Assembly (NCBI GenBank): GCA_014338405.1
Contig: JTDE01001305.1
Location: 11,209 to 75,208, forward strand
Length of the DNA: 64,000 nucleotides
From: Paragonimus skrjabini miyazakii
Lineage: Eukaryota > Platyhelminthes > Trematoda > Plagiorchiida > Troglotrematidae
Direction of reading: 5' to 3'
The notes under the pieces are model-generated. The model was not told where the DNA came from, ran no database searches, and saw nothing but the letters and a program-made list of their open reading frames with translations. Below, in pieces: positions 34,310 through 47,689 of this stretch (position 1 is its first letter; each line of letters starts with the position of its first letter). A program made the position numbers and the translations under genes.

Positions 34310-35126
34310 AATAGTCAACTGCCCTTGTCTTCGCCAATGACATGAACATATGAAAGACAGTGTCTTCAGATGAGGACAGTGAAATATTGTTACAGGATTT
34401 GGACACGATATCAATATAAATAGTTCAAATCGCTTGTCTCTGAATCCACAGAAATACTCCTTTATGCGCCTGAGAGATGTCAGGGATGTCAAGGCATATC
34501 TTGCTGGAGATTACTTGTTATCATAATGTAATACCGGACGAGACCTCGCAGTACTGGGATCAGAAACCCTCAAAACATAGGCTCACACCACGCAGGCCTG
34601 TGCGAAACCTAGGAAAGTGCTTGGAGCTATCCACCGATCCCCTGCTAAGGGGTCCAGGGAGGCCTTTTATCTTCTCTTCTCCTCTCATGGTCGTCCGAGA
34701 TTCGAGTGCGATTAAGCCGTGGTGTTCCGCTGTAAACAAACTGAGGTATCTCAACTTGAAACAGATCAGAGGGTAGCCATGCGTATGATGGTTGAGGTGA
34801 GAGGCCTCTCCTATAATCGGCGGTCACAGCATCTGAACATGTAACCTCAGAGCTACCGGCGACTGAACAATGACTTTATTGTGATACGCCGCATTTTGCG
34901 AGGTGAGATGGGCGAGGAACTCAGAGCAGATTTCCCCTCCGAAGTGAGCACAGATTCCAGGGCCATCCTACCACGATTCTCAAGCAGCCACCGGGACGAC
35001 TTCACCCTCTATTTCACATCTCCATGGACCGTCAATGGCTGGAATGCGCTCTCAGCGCAGGTTCTGCTAGTACCCAATGATGTGGCCTCTAAGTGGCTCC
35101 TAGATGCACATATGGTGGAGCGCTGA
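34310..35126 (+). pseudogene. CR1-like LINE, reverse transcriptase 3' half
   Basis: Reading across breaks gives 'LVFANDMNI' (the RT FADD box with the first Asp changed to Asn), a stop, 'KTVSSDEDSEILLQDLD', a frameshift, 'NRLSLNPQKYSFMRLRDVRD', later 'QRVAMRMMVEVRGLSYNRRS', a stop, then 'SYRRLNNDFIVIRRILRGE' and 'VNGWNALSAQVL', ending at a stop at 35126. This order (FADD, 'LxLNxxKCxxM', 'QRxATRMV', 'YRRLRxDLI', 'WNxLP') is characteristic of the CR1/jockey C-terminal half. The strand is opposite to the RTE-like element next door. It is inactive. Confidence 0.75.
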
Positions 35127-35129
35127 AAG

Positions 35130-35225
35130 TAGGACAGCTAGCGCCCTGTTTATTCCACTGTAGAGACGCTCAGCGAAAGGGCTGACACAGTCGGCGACTC
35201 CTGCTTCCTATCAATAAACAATGAA
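35130..35225 (+). other. Probable 3' untranslated end of the CR1-like LINE
   Basis: Follows the ORF stop directly and ends near 'caataaacaatg' (AATAAA at about 35213-35218). The exact 3' terminus is not defined. Confidence 0.4.
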
Positions 35226-35239
35226 ATTTTGAGGGCTTA

Positions 35240-38110
35240 AATTTCCAAAATTGAAAAATCAAATTTTTCTGGACTGTTAACAGTCCTATAAAAGTAAACA
35301 ACACAAACAAGCATGAGCCAAAGGCCCAGTAAGCCATGCACATGACGTACACAAACAAGAACTCAGTCGGCGCCAACAACACACCAGCACGCTTTGTCAA
35401 GGAATTCAAACTCACTCCGTGCACGCTTGCTGATTTCCACTACACGTTACAGCAGGTTTTGAGTCCACAATAACTCATACAAGCACACACACACAACCCA
35501 TCTGATCCATGACCTCATTTGGTTTTGTGCTGATGGTCAACCTAACTGCTACCGATCAAACAAACTACGTTGCACGGGGGGTGGTGCTGTACCGAACAGC
35601 AGAGATAGAATGCATAAATAAGCGTAATTTTTTGGCCTATATACATATGCGTGCGTACTGCGGATTGTATATGTCCACTTTCTCGGAGCATGTGTAGTAT
35701 AGTTGAGGTCACATGTGCCCAATGATATGCATACAAATTCGACACAAGTACTGAACGGGTGCACACTCAAAACGTGCACACACAAGGTATCGTAACCTTC
35801 AGGTCGATAACGAAAGAACAGCAGGTGTAGTCGTCCTACTCGAATTCTGCATGTTTTCTAGGCGAAACGTTTGACCTCCCCCCTAAGTTCTTATTTATGC
35901 TGGCATGCAGGTGTCTTAGGGCAGCGATTGTGATACGCGAAACTTTGCTGACGCACGTGTTTACGCATTCTGAAGTTAGTTTAAGCTTGTATGGAAAGTA
36001 GACCTCTGTTACAATATCGTAAGCAATTTGGCAGCTGTACAAAGATCCTATGAGTTGTTACACACAAACACACACACACACACAAAACAAATTTTCCAGT
36101 CAATATTTGGTAGATACTGTCAGAGTTTTAGGCTTACTTCTCTGCATTGAAGTATTGTATTTTCGTGAGCATAGATCCGAGATAAGATCTTTATGTAACG
36201 ATCTTGTCTGCCAGTAGCACATTGTCCCTGTTTCTTTGAGAACAAGTAACTCCGTTCTGCTTCGTACTGACCTTTATAAACTCACATTAGATCATGCTTA
36301 ACTAATTCAACAACGGATCCTCCGAAGTAGTAAACAATGTGACCATTAATGTGCATATACATATCAGCCACATACTTTACGAAATTCCATGAATTAGAAT
36401 GGGTCAACTATTTTCTGATTCCTTAGTTGTTCGAACCAGGTGGATGGTATCATGTTGCCTGTCTTGAATCCCAGGTTGGTTTGAAAATACTATATTCACC
36501 AGCCATCTTTGTATACCGTTTTCACTTAGTTCATAACAAAATAGCTGACATATCTAGGCAGGAATGCCATCTTTTCAAAAGGACTTGAGAAAGACCCGTA
36601 TTTTAGGTTATGATTAATAATACGTAGCCGAACCATGATTATCTGAGTACGAGTTGTACATTCTATTGATATGTACAAAATAATCAAGTGTCTCATAGTA
36701 AAATAGTAATTGCTAATACCGTATGATGTTCAACCTGATATTACGAACTTTGTTCATTGACAAGCACGTTTTCAATACGAATGGCGACTTTGTATCAAAG
36801 TCAATAGTTTCTTTGTTTTATCTGTAAAAAACTATGTTGAATAGATTGCATTTTTGTTTGTGAATCAACTGTTAATTTTGTGTGCGGTTTGCCTATTTTA
36901 ATCTTCTGATGATCACAAAGACTGCACCCTGACGGAAGCAAGCATGGCTTGCTACGGAACCGATCGTGAAGCTAACCTCCTTCAGACTCTCTGTCCGACG
37001 GATATGTTCAACCGAGGAAGATATTAGTTTGTGTGACTATAATAAACCAAATACAGATTGTTAATCATTTTGTCAGTAAAACAAAAGGATTTTTAGATTA
37101 GTTATACATGAAGCACTAACTCCCTTCCACATGTACACGCGCAGACACGTCGGTCCGCGTACAGATATAACTTTGCCTCACCACATATGTGCGAGTATCG
37201 ATCCATGTTAGGAGACTTGACAAAAATGATGGTGATCTCTCAGTTTCTGCATTTACAGGTACACACAAGTAGACACATACATACTTCCTTCAACTTTCCA
37301 CAATTCGGTCTAATTGCAACCACTGGGGGAGGGGGTCATTTAGAAAAACAACACAATTATTTGATCTTGGTTCATGCAACCAGCCACCTATCCATCAAAT
37401 TTCATATTGCAGAACGGTGTCCTGTGTCCACTAAGAACAATGCGCTTAGAGAGAAATAGGGATAGAGATCAGCTTGGCCACCGATCGACAGAGCCACGTG
37501 CGTGTGGATGAGCGTCAGACAGACAGATCAGATTCATGTTGATATAATCGTGTGTGTATTTGTTAGCCAGCAATAGGAAGTAAATTCGAAAACCTGTAGC
37601 TCATAGGTACACACCGTCCCGGGCAGAAGTCAGTTTTTCCACCTCTGGAGGACAATTGTGGATAACCTTATGCGTGCGTCGTGTATACATGAGCGTCCGT
37701 TTGTGAGTTGGCGAACCAATAATCCATAAGCCGATGGACACACACTCGGATCATCATTGCGTCCGCCTGTATGCACACTTACTCACACACACACACACAC
37801 GCACTGCATATAACTTTCATCTTTGTGATCACATGATTGGCCAGATCGCAGGAATCATAACCCCTCTGGGTTGTTTGGCCCAGACCGCATGTTTCCGTTC
37901 CCCCGACAATTGCTACTCCACCCGAATGGGCATACATACGCGCACAGGAACGAGTGCGTGCATGCACTCGGTTTTTCGTACCCGTGCCGATATGCGAGGG
38001 GCATATTTGTCACCCCCCTAACAGTTTGTTATTCAAGAAAATATTTTCTCATCCCTCATACGCATTATTCGCACACGCACGCGCACATGGACCAATAAGA
38101 GGGGCATATA
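35240..38110. other. Unassigned intergenic sequence with CA-rich tracts
   Basis: (CA)n-type tracts lie at 36061-36084 and 37784-37800, with scattered 'cacaca' runs. The open frames over them are low-complexity shadows. No gene supported. Confidence 0.45.
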
Positions 38111-38224
38111 AAAATGCGATTTTTTCTACAACATGCCACATACTCTGAACCGAAAACAAAACTCTGGTCGCATCAGTGTTTACTTTCTAACGGATATACG
38201 GCGTTTGGCCTAAAACAGATACAA

Positions 38225-38684
38225 ATGAGGCCTCCTCACTTTACGACCGCATGGACGTGTAACAGAGAAATTGCGAACGGTGAGAGACCGTCGACGAAGC
38301 ATACCTCACGCTTCTACCTCGTCCGTCATCAACGCATTACTCGCCAACACTTACGTTATTCAATCCGTCAATTGGATGCGCAGCTGCGACGCGAGTTGAC
38401 TATGCGGTTACATTTACAACAATTGCTACGTCGTATGAACAGTAAAAGCATACTGAAAACCGTGCCATCCAATGGTATGGATCGGGTCAGCCAATACCCC
38501 ACAGAGCAGTTAGTGACTCAAGCTCAGAAACTTCTGGGCAAATTTCGGGACCAAAAGAAGCCAGACCAATGTGCAGTGAATAAACATCCGTTCAAACTAT
38601 TGCAATACAATATGAGCCAAACCTTCCACAGAAAGCAGTTTGGCGAGACAGCTGACGTTCACAGTTCATGTCTGAATTCAGCTG
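38225..38684 (+). CDS. Candidate upstream coding exon (possibly of the Spalt-like gene)
   Basis: An open frame continues well beyond chance length (212 codons from 38114) and has a basic, Gln/Leu-rich, coding-like composition (LRYSIRQLDAQLRRELTMRL, HLQQLLRRM). It meets a strong donor (gctg|gtgagt) at 38684/38685. The donor leaves one base of a codon, and the Spalt-like exon at 48814 begins with the other two, so the two would join in frame (...NSA-V-HSDGS). The start at 38225 is only the Met nearest the conserved-looking part. The true 5' boundary could be an acceptor or an earlier Met (38114). I recognise no domain. It could belong to a different gene or be a chance frame. Confidence 0.45.
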
Positions 38685-40864
38685 GTGAGTTGCTACCGTT
38701 AGTATTTAACATACAAAGCTTTTTCCTACTCACACATAATAGTTTACACTGACAAGCTACAAAGAAGCACAGCTGAATGGTATTCATATTCGAGAGCAGG
38801 TTTGACAACCAACTAAGCTTCTAGAACTGATCTACTTTGATGAGGAGTGGCACTTACGATTCAGGCTTTAATTTTGTCATAGGTTGGTTATCCTAAGCTG
38901 GAGCTGGTGTATCCTCTCTCATCGTTCCATTGATTACAAACTAAGTATAACGAAACGGTTAACATTAAAGCTTGGTCACAGTAGTTGGTGAATAGGTCAT
39001 AGTTTGAATACGATAAGTGCATTTATGTAGATGTGGTTTACATTCCGAAATAAAATAAATCTTTTGTTAGTTGTCAGTATGCGTGTGACCATTCTGCAAT
39101 TAAGCCCCTGTAGACTTTACACTAGGCGCGCCTATACTAACTTGCATGTGTTCCATTCTCGATGGCTTCTATTCAGGAGGAATATAGTATCACACAGTCG
39201 TTCATGTCTGTTAGTGTCAACAGGTGATTTTGTTTAGATGAAAGGAAGTAGGGTAATCAGTTTAAACGTTTTGCATGTTCACCTGTAAACTTTCATTTTC
39301 GTCATGTGAGTGGCTTATTTCAACTTAACAGGGTATACCTAAAAGATTAGTGCCAGTTGTAGTTCGTAGTGTCTTCAGTTCTAATGCACTTATTTGGTTC
39401 ACCCGTTGAGTTCAATACCTTTCGTCCTAACACCGCTCGTTCTCCCCAAACGCTTATGTACAACACGTCCACACTTTAACGTGTCTGACAATCAGACCAT
39501 TCGTAGAACCCACTACAAAGTAACGTTCATTGTTTGCTATACCAGATTATGTTGTCAGCAGAAAGTAGATTGTCAAATCAATAGTGGTCACAGAAATTCG
39601 CTCCAAGACAATGCTTTCATACAAAAACACAACCCAGATCGATCGTGTATTCGCCCCACACCCTCAAACGACCTGGGCCGAGACCGAGTAAGCAATCATA
39701 TGTCATGCGCATATGATTAGTTGCCATCGCACCTGTTCGCATACGTAAATTATAGACACGTGCACACAAGCACATCTTTATCTGTCGAGTTAGCGAGCAA
39801 GCAAAAACAGACCAGACGAGAAGGGCCAAATCTATTTTGCTTCAAACAAAAGATGGTCACCGTCATCTGTATTGTAGTGTAGTGGATGAGTGCTGAGTTG
39901 GGGTTAAACAAGTAAACCATATGCGAACGATGAGAAACAAATATCGTGGTTAATCAATAATCGAAAATCGATATGGATAAAACACGCGAAATGCGCAATT
40001 TTTCGGGTACACAAATCTGACATCTGATTCCTTTCCAGTGATTCGTTTCTTTCGAGTGAACTGACCGGGGAAAGATTTAGTGACATGGGACTTCACAGAG
40101 GACGTAGGTAAAAAGCTTTAATTACGATCATTTATAACATAGTTTGAACATTTCAAGCATACTTACACATAATGACCGTTACTCGTGTCACCTTTAGACT
40201 AATAGACTGTTATTCATTCTTTCGTGACTGTTAAAGCTCGTTGGGTTTATAGCAACTCATTCTTGAACGATGAGTACGAACTGGAAACCATGAGAATTAT
40301 ATGTGTTCTGTCCACTGTTTGTATTTGTTTCACTAAACAAATATGGTTGGTTAACCATAGAAAAATACGTGTTTACAGATTACATGAATGACATCAACGA
40401 TTATATAGAAATGTTACTAAACTGGTGTAAAATAAGATTTATTACTATGTAAGACAAAAGCCAAAAATGTTAGTTATTTACTGTAACAGCCAAGAAGGTT
40501 CTGGATTACTGTCACCAACACTTTTTGGGTAACATAATGAAAAAGTGTCTTTTATTTGTGTAGGTGTTGCGCAAATGATGTTCATGTAGATTTGTTAAAC
40601 AACTTTAAGAATACAAGACGTATAGGCCCATATTTATGAATATGGTTGTTTTAGGTATCTACATGGTTGAATTTCTCATTTATCTGTTTGAAAGACTTCA
40701 ACGTACAAACCTTGTTCAGTACTATCTATGTGCATCCAGTTAAAGCTTGTAGTTGGAATTAAACGAGGTCCAGATTTCGTTGACCATTACAAACTAGTGG
40801 ATCCTTAGGATTAATGGTATTGACCATCTCAGTAAAGAACTGATATAACCCACCTCTACTACAT

Positions 40865-41170
40865 TGCCATATTGAATCAAGTGGCTAGGTCAGTTAATGG
40901 GTCACCTCTTGAGACGACCGGACAATTTGAGCGACGCTTATGAGCAACGGTATATTGACGTTACGATCAGGTCTAATGCGAGATCACCAGACCTGTGACC
41001 AACATGTTCGTCACATATGCAAAATGGCTGAACGAAACCATAAACTACTGATGAACTCAGAACAGTAAGCCAAACTGGAGTCTATAATGTTGCAGCCGAA
41101 ACACGTCAGGTTCAAGTCTATCGGACTGAGATAGTTGTATTCAAATCTGAGTGGCAGCTTGTTACGAATT
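40865..41170 (+). repeat. Repeat A, diverged copy
   Basis: Landmarks: 'gtcacctcttgagacgaccgg', 'gagcgacgcttatgagc', 'ctactgatgaactcaga' (hammerhead-position remnant), and a late 'gttcaagtc'. It is heavily decayed. Confidence 0.45.
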
Positions 41171-41574
41171 AAGGATGACTTAGGGAAATTGGACCGAAAT
41201 CTTGGTCATTGCCCACCTGCAGTAAACACTGCAACATTTACACTAGTTCGCACTTGATCTATTCTATGCATAAGTATCATGTTTTAGATTCATCGGAAAA
41301 TTGAGGCACATACTGAATTAGAACGAAAGAAAGACATAGCTTTACTGTTTAAAATTTATTCGGTTGGTTGTGAGAAGTCTGTCCCAGTGTAACCGGTACA
41401 AATGGATTCCGACCCAGTTTTCACTACTTAGTGCTATGATAATATTGCTAACTGCTCTTAGTAAATCTGATAGCTACCATTTACTCGCATACATGGATTT
41501 GTATTGACCAGATAACATTATCTCTAAACTGGACATCAAGTTCAGACTGAATAGTCAGTCATCATTAACTCATG

Positions 41575-41650
41575 AGTACCTGAGCGTTACTCACAACGGA
41601 ATGTGATTGAGTGTTAGCATATGCTAATTCGGTTGTCACTTATGTACGTT
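41575..41650 (+). repeat. Repeat A 5' body fragment
   Basis: 'gcgttactcacaacgg-aatgtgattgagtgtt-agcatatg-ctaattcggttgt' matches the segment just upstream of the A box. The rest is missing. Confidence 0.55.
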
Positions 41651-42320
41651 CATTGACGTAGTATTCCATACGAGTGCCTGCCGGAATACGTCGGCAGATA
41701 GACGTCGAAGAACCACACTTTTGAATAGAATGTAGTTCAGACAAAAAAGCACGACGTAAAATATGGTGTGTACTTGAAAGAAATGTATTTTTTGATCGGG
41801 GTCCCGGTATGATGTGAACCAGCGGAAACATTTGTGGAAATTGCATCCAGGGATCTTTGGAATATTACATATTCTAGAACAATGACAGTCGTTTCCTAAA
41901 GTGGCCGGTAACTCAGGTCTCTCAAGAGAATAACTGCAATTTTTCCACCAGCAGGTCCAACGTTCACCCGTCTTCCTGCAAATTTCATCATGTAGATTTA
42001 GTCACATGACACTAAGATTGACATACTACTTTACTTAGTCAAACGATCAGTTGTAATGAAATATAGGTCCAATGATTAACGTTCATGCAGTCTACAGATA
42101 CGGTTAAATGCTACAACATAGCACGGCTGAGTGTTGGGCCGTTGGGCACTTCGTGAAATCATCAAAAGATAGTTGTCCCATTGGGAAGGGCCATTTGGGA
42201 AAATTCTCGTCATGGGTGTTTATAAACACCAGGTGGCACCACTAACAATACTCGACAGCATTGAAAATATGATAAAGACTAGTCCCCATTCGTGGCGGTA
42301 TTTGATCAACCTATGCAAGC

Positions 42321-42331
42321 TAATATCCTAA
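42321..42331. repeat. Left 11-bp direct repeat (candidate target-site duplication)
   Basis: taatatcctaa, repeated exactly at 42726-42736 on either side of a repeat A copy. Confidence 0.75.
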
Positions 42332-42725
42332 GTACTGGTGAGTAGTAGATGATTTTGATTTTCATATAGATTAAACATCACCCACAACTGATCACAACTG
42401 TCACATTCCCATAGATCTTCCGGCTGGCCCCTTTCGAAAATAAGCACGAGACTCCAGTTTCACTCTCACTAGAGCTCATCAGTAGTGCATATCCTCGCCA
42501 CTGCGGGAACTAGAACCCCAACAATGTTCTCAGGAGGCAACCGTGTTGACCACTGCGCCCATGACCTCACATTAGGCACGACCGAATTATCATGCTGGAA
42601 CGCTGAACCACTTTCGCCCGTGAGTATCGATCAGGTTGTCAGATCGCCTCGAAAGGAGATACAATAACTGCCCTATTCAATCTATATGTAAATCAAAATC
42701 CTCTACTACTCATCAGTAATCAAAA
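42332..42725 (-). repeat. Repeat A, complete short form with exact 11-bp duplication
   Basis: The left end is gtactggtgagtagtag and the right end ctactactcatcagtaatcaaaa. The termini are inverted over about 45 bp (tgagtagtag, then gattttgatt, then tcatatagatt, mirrored at the other end). Between them on the - strand lie the 5' body, an A box (gggcgcagtggtcaac), a degraded B box, the hammerhead and the tail. Because the flanking duplication abuts these ends, this copy defines the element's boundaries best. Confidence 0.9.
42444..42488 (-). ncRNA. Hammerhead ribozyme motif in repeat A
   Basis: Read on the - strand: GCACTA, CTGATGA, stem II GCTCT/AGAGT around AGTG (one G-U), GAAA, stem III ending GTC, then TCGTGC. 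The core is the canonical CTGATGA...GAAA. One stem I mismatch. Confidence 0.7.
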
Positions 42726-42736
42726 TAATATCCTAA
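42726..42736. repeat. Right 11-bp direct repeat (candidate target-site duplication)
   Basis: Exact match to 42321-42331. Confidence 0.75.
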
Positions 42737-45700
42737 TGTCGTAACACGCCCATCATTTTCGTTATTAGTAGGTAGATATGAGCCCTCTCGACGTCATTCT
42801 AATAAACATCGCAAATACGTTATTTCAACAAGTCAAAACGATGGGAATTGGAGGTGTGTAACTACACTGCTTTAGGTGAGTTTTCGAGTGGTATTGAATT
42901 GCATACGGCAGACAGAATCTGACAAACCGAAAATAAACCGCGATGACTAACTTCCTATAAAGTCTAGTTTATCAAGTGTTTAAAACACCGAATTCCCTTG
43001 ATTATTTTCGTCAATAATGAAACAGTAAATATCACATGTCCTTTACTCTCTTCAGTTACAAATAAGAGTAGAAACAATTAACATTAGAGAAACTGTTGTT
43101 AATTTCAAGGCAGATAGAATGCTTACGACAGACAATTTTATGTACTTACAAGGCTGGATGACTACCAATGAACCACAACTTAGCATTCTGGTGGTTTGAG
43201 TGAACTTCGGAAACACATTGTGGTTGTGGCATCTGAAGATTCGTAGAGCTCGTAGTGGTCAACAGCGTTTTGACCATAATATCTTAACAAGAACAAGAGA
43301 GGCAAATTCTCAACTGATTCACAAAAATCTTAACTAGCAAAAGAGTGAGTATCTTTCGACAGCAAATTAATATACTCTACTTTTTTTACCACTGTCGATT
43401 CTAAACCAATAGCTTATCTTTCAGACTTTGTGTTGCTTTGTGTCAGAAGCGTATTTCCAGGCATTTCACTATTTGTAATGTCAGATCGAAACCCTCTTTA
43501 CAGATCAGTATTCTTTATGTTGGTGTAGACAAGCTATAAAAAAGTAACAGAAGTTGACAATTGTGTAAGCATTTTTGCACAATAGATCTCTCTTGTTGTT
43601 CTATTTGTGGGAACCGTGAAAAGAGGCTTCAATTCAAATCATTTAAAACGGCTACATCCTAAAACAGTGGACGGAGGCATTGCTCACCATGATACTACGC
43701 CTCACTGACCTTGAGCAAACGGTTATGCACACATATTCTCATTGACGTCATTTCCTTTCTTTAGGATAGGGGTTTTATTGTCATTAGTTGAAAAAAGGGC
43801 GACATTAAAGTTTCTTATCATGGCCTACAGTTACGTAAGTCACATCATCTTTCCGGTGATGTCAGTCGCCTTTCCAAGAAGGGGGAAATGGTATCTTTTC
43901 CCCCACCTCCCCCCAACGATGCCACTTCCACTAATACCGTAAACAGAAGATAAGACATAATTTAAGGGAAGTACTGACCTTTTGAAACACATGTGTGTTT
44001 GATGCAATGACGTAACTTTGTGGACACACGTTTACCAATGTTTATCTCAGGTGGTCCATGCGGCCAACATCGTCCTGCATAAATCAACGTCACAATCGCT
44101 CACTCCATAACACATTCTGTTCGACCATGTAACTGTTCGCGTACTAACACGTAACTATTAATAATCTTTCATAAGAGGTACAGCTCTTAATCTAATCGGA
44201 GCATTTTCCAAGCTTCTTTACCCGGGGGACATCAGTTTTTTTTACTATGTGAAGCACTCTTCTTAAAAATGTAGATCATATGTGAATGTGGTTTGCGATC
44301 AAACGTAGACCACTAACATTAACTGAGATTCGAACATGTGACCCTTGTGTTATAGTTCACTCATTCACGAACGTCATTCATTAACGACTAGTAATCCGAA
44401 CAAAATGTTTAAATTTCATTGTGACTTCGGCTTCATTCATCAAACTTACCAGTCCTAAAGTTGAAACCTAACAATTGACTTTGTCACTGGTTTAATTTGC
44501 ATGGTCAATTAAACTTGAATGGATTTAGAAAGGTCTTTTCTTCTGGATCAGATTATATTGATGATCGTGTTGATGCCATCAGTTCCCAATTGAGCGTCAA
44601 CATCAAACTGGTCTTAAGTCAATACATTTAAGCAACAGCTGATTCACTAATTATTTGACTCTAAGAAAAGGAATAGACGATCAAACAATTGTATGGCGGC
44701 ATCCTGTTTTGTTGTGGTAGAAAACGATTTCTTTGACGCCAACAGCTTACAAACGAGTGAATGATTCCTCTCAAAGTTCATACATAGAATGCCGGAAGGA
44801 GTTCAAGATGAAATCAATTCCGAACAAGTGATTATGTACTTAGAACTGGACTCACAAAGAAGGTGGACCGTTATGGAGCCATACACGCACATTTATGCGG
44901 TTTACGTGAATATGCTAACCTGTACTGAATCGCACGGTACAGGTGCCTAAGGTGTGGCAAACGCTTACTTGAATATTGATAAACCAACACTGGACAACCA
45001 TTGTGAGGAACAGTAACGGAATGTTCATGATTTAACATCCATTCTCTTTGATAATTGTAAGTGAACGTTTCATTGTTAGATCAACTGACGCCTTCCTGTA
45101 TGGCTGTATGTGTGACCAAATCGAAGGTATTCTAATCTAATCAAGTGATGTAACAAAACGACTGATATCCATATTGACCAAATGTGGCGCTAATCGTAAG
45201 TCGCCTGGTTCATAATTTACTCACCATCAAAGAAACCGTGGGTGAGTGGGTGGTGTATAGATCAAGTAGAACCTGTCTTCTGGAGTTCGGCAGACGGCAC
45301 CAAACAAAATTATGGAGACTACTGGCCGTACTAATCTCGTCATCAGTGACACTAGATTCATTAGCTGTAATTCGGATCTTAAGGACAGTGAAATGTTTGT
45401 GATATGTAGCTACCGGTTGAGCTCATTGTGAGTCTCTTTTCTACCTTACTGCCTATGAACAGAGTGCGTAATATCTTGTGTAGTAATCTGGGCGATTGGT
45501 AACTTCATTTCATTATCCGCATGACTATTATTGGTGTTGGATGGGTGTTTAAGCTACAACCTATTTTTTCTTAAGCTAAGTGACATAATCACTGCAACTC
45601 CACGCGAGATTTTCGTTTCTTTGATATCCTGTGTGTCTTGTCTCCGAATATCCACTAGTACTGATCTGATTCTATTCAAACAGATCGCCTCAGTGTGATT

Positions 45701-46934
45701 GCTCATTCGTAGACCTTTAATCAAGCAGTTTTGTTGCTCATGATCAGTCGAGTAATTTTTCCTGTTCTGTCAGGATGTTATTCATATTCGTGAGCACTCA
45801 ACTGATGTTAGCAATGGTGATTCACAACAGCATTTTTAGTGATTTTACACATATATGGATAATTACAAACTGGCCAATGGGTTTCAGTTCGTCCTGCGCA
45901 GAAGATTATGATTGATAGAGTACATCCTCAACTGGGAGCACTGAAGATTACTGAAGCTGAGTTGTTCATAAATATTATGTGATCAACCAGTATGCTAACT
46001 GCTTGGTTGTAGCTTACATAATTGGTTGTCAAAAATGTTCACAAGTAAAATGAACAATGATATGGACACTTCCCAAATGCATACACCAATTGTTCAATCA
46101 CCGATGGAATAGTCATCAACATATAATACTTCATAGCGTTCCATTCCACAATCGTTATCTACCCTACTTGAGCTGATTAAGTTAAACGGTATGTCGAAAG
46201 GAAAATCGTTGAGTTTACTACAGGAGGTGATCAATCCTATGAGTATTGTCTGAGACGGAACGGTTGATATTGGTGTTGTACAACTTGTTTACATTTCGTC
46301 AATAAGTTTGAATACAATCCATCTCAGATTGTCTTTTATGGTCACAGCTGCCTGAAATCATAATTGTTGCACAATCCCAAATCGACACTTCGCCTTGACA
46401 GCCACGTTTCTGATTTGAATTCATTACGTACAAATACCGTGAACAGTTTTTGAGTCGGAAACTTTTCGTGTTACAATGAAAAATTCATATCCCCTAGAAC
46501 ATTGATCCTGTGAGTTTTGTTTGGGAAGGCAGAGTAACTTTAGTTCGTTCGCGCGCAATCTGTCGATATAACTGCTTAAACCTGTACAGTTGTTACAGTA
46601 CAGTCATATCATACATCCACAACGGCAAGGAATCCGACCACATTACCAATGACGTGGAAAAATCTAAAAGTAGAAAACTTTACTAGGAAGGATAAAAATC
46701 AACAAAAAACAAACGGACAAACTAAAATATGGCGAAGCAGTAGTACACTATTGATTGTCGTAAGTAGATTCATGCTCATATACCAAACACTCTAGTCGAC
46801 CGTCTGTACTGGTCAAACAATAGAATATTTGATTCATTTTCGTTATAATCATGCAAGGAAACAATTTTCGATTCAGTTTGTTAAAATCAACACATACCAC
46901 TATTTGCTAACGATCGATTACTTTAACTGATCAG

Positions 46935-47015
46935 CTAAGTTGAAAGGGGCCGACTGGAAAGTCTGTCAAAATGCGATAGTCATGACTGATTACGAGTGAT
47001 TTTTAATCTATATGA
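46935..47015 (+). repeat. Repeat A tail fragment
   Basis: 'gaaaggggccgactggaaagtct', then 'aaaatgcgatagtc', then 'gagtgatttttaatctatatga'. Only the last 80 bp or so of the family is present, without a hammerhead. Confidence 0.75.
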
Positions 47016-47689
47016 TAAGTTGAAAGTGTTTATTTACGGGCAAAGTTTCTATAAGTGCTCTACTTAGAATAACGTTAAAATTACATGAGATATTTTGAGT
47101 ATTGCGTCATCCTCCTGATTTTCATTATAAAAAAACTGTTTGAAGGATTAGTTATGCGAAATTCTCGTTTGTGTCAGATATATACACAATGTTTTGGTGT
47201 GTGCTTGCATTCACGTGTATCATTATCTAATGACGTTACAAAGTGATGTCAACTCACACAGTTTGCCGTGTGTTTTATCAACTGTACATACACCATTGAT
47301 GTGATGTTGGATTTTTTTCACAAACTGCCATGTTTGTAGCACATTATCATAAGCCACAAATGTTTTATTTGTGCGTTGCATAATCGTGTTTTACTTTTTT
47401 TGACAAAACCCATCCTCTCTCATCTCTGTATTTTTTTCTAGTGTGGGGGGCGATGAAAGTAGTTTCCACAAACACAATGCGATAATGAGTGAAGTTTTTC
47501 AAGCTGTGATTATTCAGTTCTATTTTTATATAAGCATACTTAATTATAGGTGATAAATTTTCGAGTGTTTATAGTTCATGTCTATTATGATCACAAATTT
47601 CAACCAAAAGACAAGCCCCTTTCCTGAATTAGTAAACATTTAATCTCGTTGACAATTAACAGATTGTATGAAGGGAATTTTTGAGAACT

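Noticed and set aside
44300..44400. B-box-like 'gttcgaatctc' on the - strand
   Set aside because: No convincing A box at tRNA spacing and no second copy in the window.
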